Shown: positions 1 through 8,162 of the stretch, piece after piece | How the letters are laid out: each line of letters begins with the position of its first letter | Position numbering within the stretch: position 1 is the first letter of the stretch | From: QIAW01 sp035487295 | GTDB taxonomy: Bacteria; Acidobacteriota; Terriglobia; Terriglobales; Acidobacteriaceae | Reading direction: 5' to 3' | Assembly: GCA_035487295.1 (NCBI GenBank) | Contig: DATHMH010000010.1 | Coordinates: forward strand, 185,519 to 249,518 | DNA length: 64,000 nucleotides | Translations under genes and position numbers: made by a program | Notes under the pieces: generated by a model | What the model saw: the letters and a program-made list of their open reading frames with translations, nothing else | Databases searched by the model: none | What the model was told of the DNA's origin: nothing

Positions 1-900
1 GGCGTCATCCAATGGATGTTGAATAATGCCTGGCCCTCCATGATCTGGCACCTCTATGACTACTATCTGCAGCCCGCCGGCGGATACTTTGGTGCGCGCA
101 AAGCCAACGAGCCTCTTCATGTGCAATATTCTTACGATGATCGCAGCGTGGTTGTCGTCAACAGCCGGTATCAGCCATTTTCTGGATTGAAAGTTTCCGC
201 CGAAGTCTATGATTTCGACCTTCATCAGAAATTTTCTAAGCAAGCCGATGTCGATGTCGCCGCCGACAGCAGCACGCGCATCTTCGTAGTACCGGATACG
301 GCGCTGAACACCACTCCAGTCACCTTTGTAAAACTCTCGCTGCAGGACCCTAGCGGCCACATCGTCAGCTCCAATTTTTACTGGCTCTCGGCCAAAGCTT
401 CTTCTTTCGATTGGGAAAAAACAACATTTTTCTATACTCCCTCTCCTACATATGAGGACTTCACTGCCTTGAACGGTTTATCGCCCGTCGAGCTGCAAGC
501 CACCGCTGATTTCGCCTTGGCCCATAACACCGTAACCGTGCGCGTAAAAAATCCCAGCAGCCAGCTTGCCTTCCAGGTCTGCCTGCAGGTTCTGGAAAAG
601 AACGGCGAGAGAGAAATCCTTCCTGTGCTCTGGGATGACAACTATGTCACGCTCATGCCCGGCGAATCTCGTACCATCTCCGCCAGCTTTGAGCCGTCAC
701 AATTGCAACACGTCCAGCCAGAACTCAAAGTGAGCGGTTGGAACATTGTCCCGCAGATAAAACCAATATCGGCATCATCAACCGAACAAAAGAGCAGTCC
801 CGGCGAAAGTAAAGAAGTAGACAAAGGAATCTCCGATGGAGACTGGAATCACCCTCGCTTCGACCGGATCGTACGGGATTTGTATATAACGCCTTGTTGA
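1..900 (+). CDS. Glycoside hydrolase family 2 (exo-glucosaminidase/mannosidase type), C-terminal part, 5' truncated
   Basis: The reading frame is open from base 1, so this is the 3' end of a gene that begins outside the window. The first residues, QWMLNNAWPSMIWHLYDYY, followed by a short PAGGYFGARKANEPLHVQY stretch, match the end of the catalytic barrel and the linker to the C-terminal beta-sandwich domains in GH2 exo-beta-D-glucosaminidases and related mannosidases. The remaining roughly 260 residues are beta-rich (VSAEVYDFDLHQKF...), as expected for the trailing Ig-like domains. By family knowledge it would remove terminal sugars from chitosan-like or mannoside substrates, probably outside the cytoplasm. 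The catalytic acid/base and nucleophile lie upstream and cannot be checked. It ends 190 bp before pqqA and is probably a separate transcription unit. Confidence 0.8.
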   Translation, partial: GVIQWMLNNAWPSMIWHLYDYYLQPAGGYFGARKANEPLHVQYSYDDRSVVVVNSRYQPFSGLKVSAEVYDFDLHQKFSKQADVDVAADSSTRIFVVPDTALNTTPVTFVKLSLQDPSGHIVSSNFYWLSAKASSFDWEKTTFFYTPSPTYEDFTALNGLSPVELQATADFALAHNTVTVRVKNPSSQLAFQVCLQVLEKNGEREILPVLWDDNYVTLMPGESRTISASFEPSQLQHVQPELKVSGWNIVPQIKPISASSTEQKSSPGESKEVDKGISDGDWNHPRFDRIVRDLYITPC

Positions 901-1090
901 AAAGCGAGGGATGTCAACAGAGCCAAACAGTTTCTGGTGTTGGTCAGTTGCAGATACGTCGAATCAGGAATCTTCAGGTTGGCCGGAAGGTTTGTTTAAT
1001 GAATTTGACCAAAAATAGCTTGCTTGTTCGAGAGCCGATCATTATGATGTCTACGCTTCAGATTCATATGATCAACGTGGAGAAAAGAAC

Positions 1091-1168
1091 ATGACCTGGC
1101 AAAAACCGCAATTTGAAGAGATTCTGTTGAACTGCGAAATCAACTCTTACGCCCCCGCCGAACTGTAA
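1091..1168 (+). CDS. pqqA: PQQ precursor peptide PqqA
   Basis: This is a 25-codon ORF, easily missed by gene callers. It begins MTWQKPQFEEILL and ends NCEINSYAPAEL. PqqA peptides supply a Glu and a Tyr in an E-x3-Y arrangement that are cross-linked by PqqE into pyrroloquinoline quinone; here E16 and Y20 have exactly that spacing. The M-x-W-x-x-P-x-F-x-E start and the position 255 bp ahead of pqqC support the call. A purine-rich GGAGAAAAG lies just before the ATG, giving a good ribosome-binding site. The downstream gap carries two hairpins (1180-1236), which could attenuate transcription so that precursor exceeds enzyme; that role is inference. Confidence 0.88.
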   Translation: MTWQKPQFEEILLNCEINSYAPAEL

Positions 1169-1179
1169 ACTTTCGGACG

Positions 1180-1236
1180 GGCACAGCTTCAGCCGTGCCG
1201 CATAGTTTTGTATCAGGGCACGGCTTTAGTCGTGCC
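1180..1236. repeat. Pair of GGCAC...GTGCC intergenic hairpins (REP-like)
   Basis: Two 20-base imperfect inverted repeats lie in tandem at 1180-1199 and 1217-1236, of the form GGCACAGCTTCAGCCGTGCC and GGCACGGCTTTAGTCGTGCC. Related units occur at 6531-6554, 38917-38936 and 61039-61058. They are always intergenic, which suggests a dispersed palindromic repeat family. Here they sit between pqqA and pqqC and could act as an attenuator or an RNA 3' stabiliser. Confidence 0.7.
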
Positions 1237-1423
1237 GCAAGTCTCTGGAAAACGACTCTGTCCTTGCTGCCCGCAGGCACGCGCGTAGCGAAGCCGAGCG
1301 TTATGAAAACGACTTTCTTTGCAGACTCTTTAGTCGTGGCATAAGGGTTAAAAATGTCTGGCTTGAGCCCTCGGGTTTCTTTAAGGGTCGTCAAGCTGGC
1401 TCCAGGTAGTAAGATGAACAGCG

Positions 1424-2185
1424 GTGGCTACTAAATCCATAGTAACTGCAAGCACCTCCGAACTGCTCTCTTTAGAGGAGCTGCGCGCTGCTTTTCGCAC
1501 AGTAGGCGAAGAACGCTACCATCACCGCCATCCCTTTCACCTTCTCATGCACGAAGGCGGCCTGAGCCGCGGACAATTGCAGGCCTGGGCGCTGAACCGC
1601 TATTACTATCAGAGCCGCATTCCCATCAAAGATGCCATCATCCTTTCGCGCAGCGACGACCCGGCATTCCGCCGCGCCTGGCGCAAGCGAATCGTAGATC
1701 ATGACGGCGCCGACGCCAGTCCCGGAGGCATCCAGCGCTGGCTCAAGCTGGCCGAAGCCGCCGGTCTTGATCCCGCGCGCGTAGCCCATGGCGAAGAGGT
1801 GCTCCCTGCAACACGCTATGCTGTAAACGAATACTTGAACATCGTGAGGAACCGTTCTCTGTTGGAAGCCGTCGCTTCCTCGCTGACCGAACTGTTCTCC
1901 AAAGACCTGATCACCTTGCGCATGGAGCGCCTGCGCGAACACTATCCCTGGCTCTCCGGTGGCTTGGATTATTTCCAGGCCCGCCTCCATCAAGCCCCTG
2001 AAGACGCGCACTTCGCAGTGCAATATGTTTATGAGCACGCGCAATCCCGGGCCCAGCAGGAGTCGGCGATTGCCGCGCTGCGCGACAAATGTGACATACT
2101 GTGGGCGCAACTGGACGCGCTCTATTTCGCCTACGTGCAGCCCGGCTGGCCTCCACCGGGCGCCTTTCGCATTGCTGAAGCATAG
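1424..2185 (+). CDS. pqqC: Pyrroloquinoline-quinone synthase PqqC
   Basis: The protein is 253 residues, the usual length for PqqC, the cofactor-less oxidase that performs the final ring closure and eight-electron oxidation giving PQQ in the cytoplasm. The N-terminal signature VGEERYHHRHPFHLLMHEG and the following QLQAWALNRYYYQSRIPIKDA are characteristic of the family, as is KRIVDHDG. The fold is an all-helical haem-oxygenase-like bundle. The start is taken at GTG 1424, because the first in-frame ATG lies far inside the conserved region; the ribosome-binding site is weak. The gene follows pqqA after a hairpin-bearing gap and is separated from pqqD by 243 bp containing repeats, so it may be expressed partly separately. 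Confidence 0.93.
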   Translation: MATKSIVTASTSELLSLEELRAAFRTVGEERYHHRHPFHLLMHEGGLSRGQLQAWALNRYYYQSRIPIKDAIILSRSDDPAFRRAWRKRIVDHDGADASPGGIQRWLKLAEAAGLDPARVAHGEEVLPATRYAVNEYLNIVRNRSLLEAVASSLTELFSKDLITLRMERLREHYPWLSGGLDYFQARLHQAPEDAHFAVQYVYEHAQSRAQQESAIAALRDKCDILWAQLDALYFAYVQPGWPPPGAFRIAEA

Positions 2186-2428
2186 CACGCTGTGGATATT
2201 GAAACTTTTATATGAGTTCTATAGGGTTGTTGAGTTCCAACGAGGCAACGTACGGCAGCCCAGCGACTCAGAGTCTGTATGTGAACTCAATTTTCTGGAC
2301 GAATGAAGAGGCAAACAACCCGAAGGGTGACGCATTATAGCTCAGCGCTTCAGCGCTGGGTATGTGCCAAAATGATTCAAGTCCCGGAAGGGACGACGCC
2401 CCAACGAAGCACTGCGTAACTAGATTAT
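2186..2428. repeat. Intergenic region between pqqC and pqqD with palindromic repeat
   Basis: No gene is seen. At 2343-2358 there is a perfect hairpin CAGCGCTTCAGCGCTG (7-bp arms, 2-base spacer). It is followed at about 2386-2397 by a short GTCCCGGAAGGGAC-like palindrome, a type of dispersed intergenic repeat. The region could hold a terminator for pqqC or simply be a repeat insertion inside the operon. No clear Shine-Dalgarno sequence precedes pqqD. Confidence 0.5.
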
Positions 2429-2707
2429 ATGTCGCTCCCCACCGATTCTACTCAACCCCGCCTCGCCTCCGGCTGCCGTTGGAGCAACAGCAATGGAGAA
2501 GACAAAACCCTCCTCTTTCCCGAGGGCGCTCTGCGTCTGCAGGGTACCGGGAAAAAGATCGTGGAGCTATGCGATGGCCAGCGCACATTTTCTGAAATCG
2601 TAAACGCCTTGCAGGCTGACTACAACGCCTCAGACCCGGCGCAAATCCGGCAGGATGTTGCGGCATTCCTCGAACAATTGCGGCAGAAACGGATCTTGGA
2701 TTACTGA
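2429..2707 (+). CDS. pqqD: PQQ biosynthesis peptide chaperone PqqD
   Basis: This 92-residue protein has the PqqD (RiPP recognition element) layout: a short beta-hairpin region (GCRWSNSNGEDKTLLFPEGA), then RLQGTGKKIVELCDGQRTF, then the helical segment SEIVNALQADYNASDPAQI and a final helix ending QLRQKRILDY. By family knowledge PqqD binds the PqqA leader and presents it to PqqE. Its stop codon overlaps the pqqE start by one base (TGATG), implying translational coupling and a stoichiometric partnership. In some bacteria PqqD is fused to PqqC; here the two are separate genes. Confidence 0.92.
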   Translation: MSLPTDSTQPRLASGCRWSNSNGEDKTLLFPEGALRLQGTGKKIVELCDGQRTFSEIVNALQADYNASDPAQIRQDVAAFLEQLRQKRILDY

Positions 2708-3852
2708 TGCTGCCTAACCCACTCGCGCTCATTGCTGAAGTCACCCATCGCTGTCCCTTGCACTGCGTTTATTGTTCCAATCCACTGGAAATGGCAGCCG
2801 CCAGGTCAGAGCTGGGCACGGAAGATTGGATACGCGTCTTCAATCAGGCCGCTGAGATGAAGCTGCTCCACCTGCACCTCACCGGCGGCGAGCCCCTCGC
2901 GCGAGCGGACCTGAAAGAGCTGATCGCGGCCGCCCACACCGCCGGCCTCTACACTAATTTGATCACCTCAGGCATCGGCCTCGCCGAGCCTCGCCTGGCG
3001 GCGCTGATCGAAGCCGGTCTGGATCACATTCAGCTAAGCTTTCAGGATTCCCGCGAAGACTCCGGCAACTGGATTGCCGGCACCCGCGCCCACGCTCACA
3101 AGCTCGAATTGGCGCACATCATCCGCAAGCAGAAAGTCGCTTTTACGATCAACCTGGTGGTTCACCGCCAGAACCTCGACCGCCTCGAAGAGATGATCGC
3201 GCTCATTGAAACCTTGCAGCCTGATCGCATGGAGATCGCCCATACCCAGTATTACGGCTGGGCGCTTGAAAACCGCGCCGCCCTCATGCCCACGCGCGAG
3301 CAGTTGGAAAATTCGGTGAAGGTGATTGACGCCGCTCGCAAGCGCCTCGAAGGCCGCATCCGCCTTGATTCGGTTACGCCGGATTATTACGCCCGCTATC
3401 CCAAGGCCTGCATGGGCGGCTGGGGACGCCGCCTCCTGCTCATCGACCCTGCCGGCAAAGCGCTTCCCTGCCACGCCGCCGGAGTGATTCCCGATTTGCG
3501 CTTTGATAATGTGCGTGAGCACTCACTACAGTGGATATGGGAAGAATCGCCGGCCTTCCAGCAATTTCGCGGCGAGTCATGGATGCAGCCTCCCTGCCGC
3601 TCCTGCGACCGCCGCACCGAAGACTTCGGCGGCTGCCGCTGCCAGGCCTTTCTGCTCACCGGTGATGCTGCCGCCACCGATCCCGTGTGTTCCCTGGCGC
3701 CCACGCATCATTTCATAGAAGCCACGCTGCTGCAGATGAACACCGAACGTCTCCCCATCAGCAACCCGGTAAATATTTTTTCCCAGCAGCGAAACAACGA
3801 AAATGCCCCACCATCTGCCGGCGCGTGGCTCTACCGCAAAAATCCCTCATGA
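2707..3852 (+). CDS. pqqE: PqqA peptide cyclase PqqE (radical SAM)
   Basis: This 381-residue radical SAM enzyme makes the Glu-Tyr carbon-carbon cross-link in PqqA. The CxxxCxxC cluster motif is C16, C20, C23 in HRCPLHCVYCSNP, followed by the SAM-binding LTGGEPLAR motif. The C-terminal half carries the SPASM-type cysteines for auxiliary Fe-S clusters: CMGGWGRRL, KALPCHAAG, PPCRSCDRR, GGCRCQAF and DPVCSLAPTHH. It is translationally coupled to pqqD. The last 40 residues after the SPASM region are low-complexity and look non-conserved. Confidence 0.95.
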   Translation: MLPNPLALIAEVTHRCPLHCVYCSNPLEMAAARSELGTEDWIRVFNQAAEMKLLHLHLTGGEPLARADLKELIAAAHTAGLYTNLITSGIGLAEPRLAALIEAGLDHIQLSFQDSREDSGNWIAGTRAHAHKLELAHIIRKQKVAFTINLVVHRQNLDRLEEMIALIETLQPDRMEIAHTQYYGWALENRAALMPTREQLENSVKVIDAARKRLEGRIRLDSVTPDYYARYPKACMGGWGRRLLLIDPAGKALPCHAAGVIPDLRFDNVREHSLQWIWEESPAFQQFRGESWMQPPCRSCDRRTEDFGGCRCQAFLLTGDAAATDPVCSLAPTHHFIEATLLQMNTERLPISNPVNIFSQQRNNENAPPSAGAWLYRKNPS

Positions 3853-3879
3853 AAACGCTATTAAGCGAAATCCACGTTC

Positions 3880-4000
3880 TAGAATCCGCGTGATCGGTGA
3901 AATCCGTGGTAAGCCTTCCCTGCCTCCGCTTTCCTTTGCGCCCTCTGCGGTTTGTTCTCATCTTGCAAATCGAAACTTAAAACTTGAAACTATTACATTC
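3880..4000. repeat. Intergenic block A shared in pattern with block B before pqqB
   Basis: The gap between pqqE and the aldo/keto reductase contains the phrase AAATCCGTGGTAAGC followed about 55 bases later by GAAACTTAAAACTTGAAAC. A second block before pqqB (5165-5258) has TCTCCGTGGTGAGC followed by GAAACTTGAAAC. The shared order of two motifs suggests copies of a dispersed non-coding element. Its boundaries cannot be set from this window. Confidence 0.4.
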
Positions 4001-4081
4001 TGCAGAAGGCTGGCGCATAGCGAAGCGGAGCGCCCTAAAACAAAGAGACCTTAGGCAGGTGCAACCATCTAAAATTAGGAT

Positions 4082-5080
4082 ATGAGCATGAAAAAAGTAA
4101 AGCTTGGTTCACGGGGCGCGATCGTCTCCCGCATGGGGCTCGGTTGCATGGGAATGAGTGAGTTTTACGGCGAGCGCAACGATGCCGAATCGGCCGCCAC
4201 CATCCTGCGGGCGCTGGATCTGGGAATTAATTTTCTGGATACGGCAGACATGTACGGCATTGGCGACAACGAAGAGCTGATCGGCAAGACAATCCGGGGA
4301 CGGCGCGATGAAGTCTTTCTCGCTACCAAGTTTGGCAACGTCCGCAACAGGGAGAATCCAAACCACTGGACAGTCAGCGGCAAGCCGGAGTACGTGCGCT
4401 CCGCCTGCGACGCTTCGCTGCAACGCCTGGGAACAGATCACATTGATCTTTACTATCAGCACCGTGTGGACCCGCAGACTCCGATTGAAGAAACCGTAGG
4501 CGCGATGGCCGAGCTGGTAAAAGCCGGCAAGGTAAAGTACCTGGGACTGTCGGAGGCATCGCCCGCCACGATAAGGCGGGCGCACAAGGTGCATCCCATG
4601 ACCGCGCTGCAAACGGAGTACTCGCTGTGGGAGCGCCATGTGGAAGAGCAGATCCTGCCCACGGTGCGCGAGCTGGGCATCGGCTTTGTGCCCTATAGCC
4701 CGCTGGGGCGTGGCTTCCTCACCGGCGCGATCACAAGCGCAAGCGACCTCAGAGAAACCGATTCGCGAGCACTGCGCTTTCCCCGCTTCGCGCCTGAGAA
4801 CTTTGACAAGAACCGTGCGCTGGTGGAGCGGGTAAGAGCGATTGCCCAGCGCAAGGGCATAAAGCCCGGCCAGTTGGCGCTGGCGTGGGTCTTGGCTAAA
4901 GGCGATGATCTGGTGCCCATCCCGGGAACCAAGCGCCGAAAATATCTGGAAGAGAATGCCGCCGCGGCAGAAATCAAGTTGACCACCGCCGAGGTCAAGG
5001 AGCTGGAAGCTGCCGTTCCGCAAAGCGAGATCGTGGGCGACCGCTACGCCGCCATGGGCATGAAGGCAATTGACCGCTAA
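4082..5080 (+). CDS. Aldo/keto reductase
   Basis: This 332-residue NAD(P)H-dependent aldo/keto reductase is of the general 'AKR13-like' type. The catalytic tetrad is visible: Asp and Tyr in INFLDTADMYG, Lys in EVFLATKFGN, and His in DLYYQHRVDP. The cofactor-binding region (FVPYSPLGRGFLTG, then PIPGTKRRKYLEENAAA) is intact. The length is normal. It lies between pqqE and pqqB on the same strand, separated by gaps of about 230 and 180 bp that carry repeat-like sequence, so co-transcription is uncertain. A direct role in PQQ synthesis is not known for this family; it may be a passenger or a redox enzyme used with PQQ-linked sugar or alcohol metabolism (inference). Confidence 0.9.
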   Translation: MSMKKVKLGSRGAIVSRMGLGCMGMSEFYGERNDAESAATILRALDLGINFLDTADMYGIGDNEELIGKTIRGRRDEVFLATKFGNVRNRENPNHWTVSGKPEYVRSACDASLQRLGTDHIDLYYQHRVDPQTPIEETVGAMAELVKAGKVKYLGLSEASPATIRRAHKVHPMTALQTEYSLWERHVEEQILPTVRELGIGFVPYSPLGRGFLTGAITSASDLRETDSRALRFPRFAPENFDKNRALVERVRAIAQRKGIKPGQLALAWVLAKGDDLVPIPGTKRRKYLEENAAAAEIKLTTAEVKELEAAVPQSEIVGDRYAAMGMKAIDR

Positions 5081-5164
5081 AGCTCAATACCAGGAAACTT
5101 TCAATCGGGAAGAAACCGCCGGCAGCTTGAATCAGACCATGGAATTCTGCCCTTATGAACCGAT

Positions 5165-5258
5165 CTTGTTTTTCTCTGTGCCTGCGTGTCTCCGTGGTGA
5201 GCTTTGGTTTTGATTAGACTAGAAACTCGAAACTTGAAACGCAAAACTGTAAACTGCT
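5165..5258. repeat. Intergenic block B upstream of pqqB
   Basis: This block contains TGTCTCCGTGGTGAGC and, some 40 bases later, CTCGAAACTTGAAACGC. The same two motifs in the same order occur upstream of the aldo/keto reductase (3880-4000). It is likely a second copy of a short dispersed intergenic element. No Shine-Dalgarno sequence for pqqB stands out. Confidence 0.4.
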
Positions 5259-5261
5259 TCC

Positions 5262-6191
5262 ATGCACATAAAGATTCTCGGCTCCGCCGCCGGCGGCGCC
5301 TTTCCACAATGGAACTGCGCCTGCCGCAACTGCTCTTCCCTTCGCGCCGGAACCTTCCAAGGCAAAGCCCGCGCCCAGACCCAGGTTGCCGTCAGTGAAG
5401 ATGGCATCTCATGGTTCCTGCTGGGCGCATCGCCCGATCTTCGCGCTCAGATCGAAGCCACACCCGAGTTGCATCCGCGCAGCGGCACACGCCAGTCTCC
5501 CATCACCGCTGTCGTCCTGACCAACGCAGATATTGACCACGTGCTCGGCCTTCTCTTGCTGCGCGAACTGCAGCCATTCTGCGTCTATGCCACCCGCTCC
5601 ATTCACAGCATCCTCCGCGAAGATAACAGCATGTTTGCCATGCTGAACCGCATACCTGGCCAAGTGCGGTGGATCGAGATTGTTCCTCAACAACCGTTCT
5701 CGCTCGACAGCATCAGCGGCAAATCTTCCGGATTAAAGTGCCTGCCCATCTCTTTAAGCACTCACTACCCTGCTTATCTGCCGAAAGAACGCGCCGCTCA
5801 GCTAGTCCCCGGCGAAGCCCTTCTGGGACTCATCGTTGAGTCTTCCTCCAGAAAGCGCCTGGCCTTCATGCCCGCTGTCCCGCAGGTAGACGATGCCCTG
5901 CTCAAGCAGCTCGACTCCACCGATCTGGTCTTCTTCGACGGCACCTTCTGGAGCGATGACGAGCTGATCCAGGTCCAGGGCAGCGGACACACCGCCCGCC
6001 AGATGGGCCACATCCCCATCTCTTCCTCCCAAGGCAGCCTGCAAATGCTGGCAAAACTTCAGCGCCCTCGCAAGATTTTTTTGCATATCAACAACACAAA
6101 TCCCATACTCGACGACTCCAGCCCTCAGCGCCATGAGGCGCTGGCAGCTGGCTGGCAGGTGGCCGAAGACGGCTGGCAGATCGATCTGTAG
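5262..6191 (+). CDS. pqqB: PQQ biosynthesis protein PqqB
   Basis: The protein is 309 residues with a metallo-beta-lactamase fold. The start MHIKILGSAAGGAFPQWNC is diagnostic of PqqB. The CxCxxC zinc site is seen in NCACRNC. The degenerate metal-binding loop VLTNADIDHVLGLLLLREL and the late HTARQMGHIPI and IFLHINNTNPIL segments also fit. PqqB is thought to hydroxylate the tyrosine ring of the cross-linked PqqA intermediate; it acts in the cytoplasm. It usually lies beside pqqA; here it comes last, after an aldo/keto reductase, an unusual order. Confidence 0.95.
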   Translation: MHIKILGSAAGGAFPQWNCACRNCSSLRAGTFQGKARAQTQVAVSEDGISWFLLGASPDLRAQIEATPELHPRSGTRQSPITAVVLTNADIDHVLGLLLLRELQPFCVYATRSIHSILREDNSMFAMLNRIPGQVRWIEIVPQQPFSLDSISGKSSGLKCLPISLSTHYPAYLPKERAAQLVPGEALLGLIVESSSRKRLAFMPAVPQVDDALLKQLDSTDLVFFDGTFWSDDELIQVQGSGHTARQMGHIPISSSQGSLQMLAKLQRPRKIFLHINNTNPILDDSSPQRHEALAAGWQVAEDGWQIDL

Positions 6192-6288
6192 GAGAGGTCT
6201 CTCCGGGAAGAAAAAATCTTGAGTTGGCAATTGCAGGCTTAAGGAGATGGCGCCCGTTAGGTGCTATACCAAAAAACGGGGCCACCCA

Positions 6289-6309
6289 CCCCCTTGCTCA
6301 GCAAGGGGG
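6289..6309. terminator. Strong GC hairpin downstream of pqqB
   Basis: CCCCCTTGC, loop TCA, GCAAGGGGG form a perfect 9-bp stem about 100 bp after the pqqB stop. There is no U-run afterwards on the plus strand, so it is at best an atypical terminator or a repeat hairpin. Confidence 0.4.
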
Positions 6310-6530
6310 GTACCGTCTTAAGCCTTTAGTATTTAGTGACATGCGTCAACAGTGCCGTTGCCTTGCAGGCGGAATACTGTTTGGCTTCCTCCACGGCCTA
6401 GTCTCTCGAGATGTGGCCGGGTTCATACCTCTTGAGCAGTGCCCCCTCGCACTCCTGGGAGTTAGTCTGCGCGGTGTAGTGTCGAAGTGTTGTCGAACTA
6501 TGCCGGTTGCCGCCCTTCGAGCGGCCTAGG

Positions 6531-6554
6531 GGCACAGCCGGGGACGGCTGTGCC
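6531..6554. repeat. Perfect GGCACAGCCG/CGGCTGTGCC hairpin
   Basis: Two perfect 10-bp arms are separated by GGGA. The unit belongs to the same GGCAC...GTGCC family as those at 1180-1236 and 38917-38936 and lies in a gene-free region, consistent with a dispersed palindromic repeat. Confidence 0.65.
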
Positions 6555-7075
6555 ACACGATCTCTGTCATGCACAAATTTTCAAAGACCCTGGGACGCAT
6601 CCTGAATGCGCTTGAGGGAAACACGCCTCAAAGAAATGATGGGTGAAGATTTGTCGAAATGCAAGGGGTTGATATCACTTCTCTCATAAGCCGAGGACGG
6701 CAACTGCAAAAGACACCTGCCCCAGCGACTTTGGTTTTGCCCAATCAATTCGCATTTATTCCTAAAAAGAGAATTATTCCCTAATTGAACTGACGAAACA
6801 TTTATCAAAACTTTCCAAACCATACGCTAGATCCGAACAAACTTTGGGTTCGCTGGTTTTTGGGCTTGTTTTCTTGACATGAAAGGTTTTCGCGCATTTC
6901 GTCATTGAAATATAGCAAGCATAAAACGGAAGGCAGAAAGCGACTGCAGGAATGGCCGTAATGGTTTCGTGGATTCAATTACTTACGACTCACAGTTGTC
7001 ATCGCGGCCAATCGCTTTCGCAAGCTATAAGGGGATGCTTTTCCTCCCGGAGGAGCAAAGCAATCGGGCAAAGAA

Positions 7076-7091
7076 GTGAAAGGTTTTTCAT
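7076..7091. promoter_or_regulatory. Candidate activator-binding palindrome upstream of tandem secreted genes
   Basis: GTGAAAGGTTTTTCAT matches 11 of 12 informative positions of the palindrome GTG(A/C)AA-N4-TT(T/G)CAC that recurs at the exopolysaccharide promoters. It lies 163 bp before the start codon of the first tandem gene. No convincing -24/-12 element was found between it and that gene, so this is the weakest-supported member. Confidence 0.4.
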
Positions 7092-7253
7092 CGATGTGTC
7101 ATATACGGGTAGATGAACTAAAAGCCAAGTTTCGTATAGAGCTGGTTGCGCTGCCAATAGTGCAGCCCCTGAATTTGCGCATGGTGGCATTTGGTTTTGT
7201 AAATGGGCGCTCAACAACTTCAAAACTCTGAGGAGAGTGAGAGGACAAAAATC

Positions 7254-8081
7254 ATGAGGAAGCTGGCAAAGCAATTCAAGACAGTATGGATATGTGCGTT
7301 TCTGTTTTTAGGAGTTCCGGCGCTGTCGTTTGCCGGAGGGAACGCATGTTCAACGGCAACGGCCGTGATTCCCGATGGCAGGTCATTGGAACTGGACTAC
7401 GTACCGCCCAGCAGCGCGGTCTGGTATCAGTTCACGGCGACTGCCAATCATTCTTACTCGGTTGAAGTGAGGGATGATCTGGATCCAGACAATGCAGACT
7501 TCAACGTGTTGTTTTACGCCGCGCCCGTGAGTTGTTCTTCCCCGGTGACGAATACGAGCTATAACGACACGCACTTAACGGAACCGGCGGCGGGGCCGCA
7601 TGCCACACGATTCAGTTTTGTAGCAACCGCCTCCGGAGCCTATTACGTATCCGCGCAGAACGGAAGCGGCACTATTGGTCATTATGTGACCGTAACCGTA
7701 GCGGAGACTACTCTTTACAGCAATGTCTATAACGCTATAGCAAGTGGGCCACCTTTCCCGGGTGGGAGCGGCTTTACCATGTTCTACGCTCTCTCCAACA
7801 CCACCTCCTCCAACCTGTCCTACACGATGACGGTGTACGACAGCAACGGCAACCAGATTGCCATTTCCGGCTCCACCCCCACTCCACTGAATGCCCACAG
7901 CGCCAGTTTTCTGAACTCCAGCAGCGGGTTCCTGGCAACGAACAACTACGGCACAGTCATTTTGACGCACAACGGCCCGCCGGGTGCGATTCAGGTGGAA
8001 GCCGGCGTTATCTGGGTGCTTGATTCCACGCACACGTTGCTACGCGATGTGCCATTTGCCGCCATTCGGCAATTGAGGTAG
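7254..8081 (+). CDS. Secreted PPC-like domain protein, tandem copy 1
   Basis: A 275-residue protein with a signal peptide (MRKLAKQFKTVWICAFLFLG..., cleavage near SFAGG). Residues of about 25-160 form a beta-sandwich resembling bacterial pre-peptidase C-terminal (PPC) domains: CSTATAVIPDGRSLELDY, VWYQFTATANHSYSVEVRDD, then SGAYYVSAQNGSG. A second beta domain follows (ALSNTTSSNLSYTMTVYDS, FLATNNYGTVILTHNGPPG) and ends in FAAIRQLR. The start is set at 7254 because AGGAGAGTGAGAGGAC precedes it and the signal peptide begins there. It is the first of four adjacent paralogues, and its C-terminal domain most resembles copy 4. Function unknown; an extracellular or surface role is inferred from the signal peptide. 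Confidence 0.8.
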   Translation: MRKLAKQFKTVWICAFLFLGVPALSFAGGNACSTATAVIPDGRSLELDYVPPSSAVWYQFTATANHSYSVEVRDDLDPDNADFNVLFYAAPVSCSSPVTNTSYNDTHLTEPAAGPHATRFSFVATASGAYYVSAQNGSGTIGHYVTVTVAETTLYSNVYNAIASGPPFPGGSGFTMFYALSNTTSSNLSYTMTVYDSNGNQIAISGSTPTPLNAHSASFLNSSSGFLATNNYGTVILTHNGPPGAIQVEAGVIWVLDSTHTLLRDVPFAAIRQLR

Positions 8082-8162
8082 CAACTTGCCCAGCAATGGT
8101 TGACGTGATGGATTTCACCAGGGCTTGTTGATGAAAGAAACCAACTTTTAAGGAGATTGCAC

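Larger units (their letters stand above)
6192..7253. other. 1.06-kb region without a recognisable gene
   Basis: No open frame here reads as a convincing protein on either strand. The region holds a strong hairpin at 6289-6309, a perfect 10-bp-arm hairpin at 6531-6554, and one copy of the proposed activator palindrome at 7076-7091. A half-like relative, ATGAAAGGTTTTCGC, lies near 6879. It probably combines the 3' end of the PQQ unit with the promoter region of the tandem secreted genes. An unrecognised small RNA cannot be excluded. Confidence 0.6.

Noticed and set aside
1472..2188. Long minus-strand open frame opposite pqqC (238 codons)
   Set aside because: It is the antisense shadow of a GC-rich conserved gene; the translation shows no domain, and the plus-strand pqqC is certain.
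4109..5023. Minus-strand open frame of 304 codons opposite the aldo/keto reductase
   Set aside because: Antisense shadow; the plus strand encodes an intact enzyme with its full catalytic tetrad.
6224..6529. Plus-strand open frame of 101 codons in the gene-free region
   Set aside because: No start signal, no recognisable domain, and it runs through the hairpin at 6289-6309. It could be a decayed fragment but cannot be supported as a gene.
7100..7253. A sigma-54 promoter for the tandem secreted genes (TGGCATTTGGTTTTGTA near 7176)
   Set aside because: The -24 half is good but the invariant GC at -12 is TG, so I do not call it despite the palindrome upstream.
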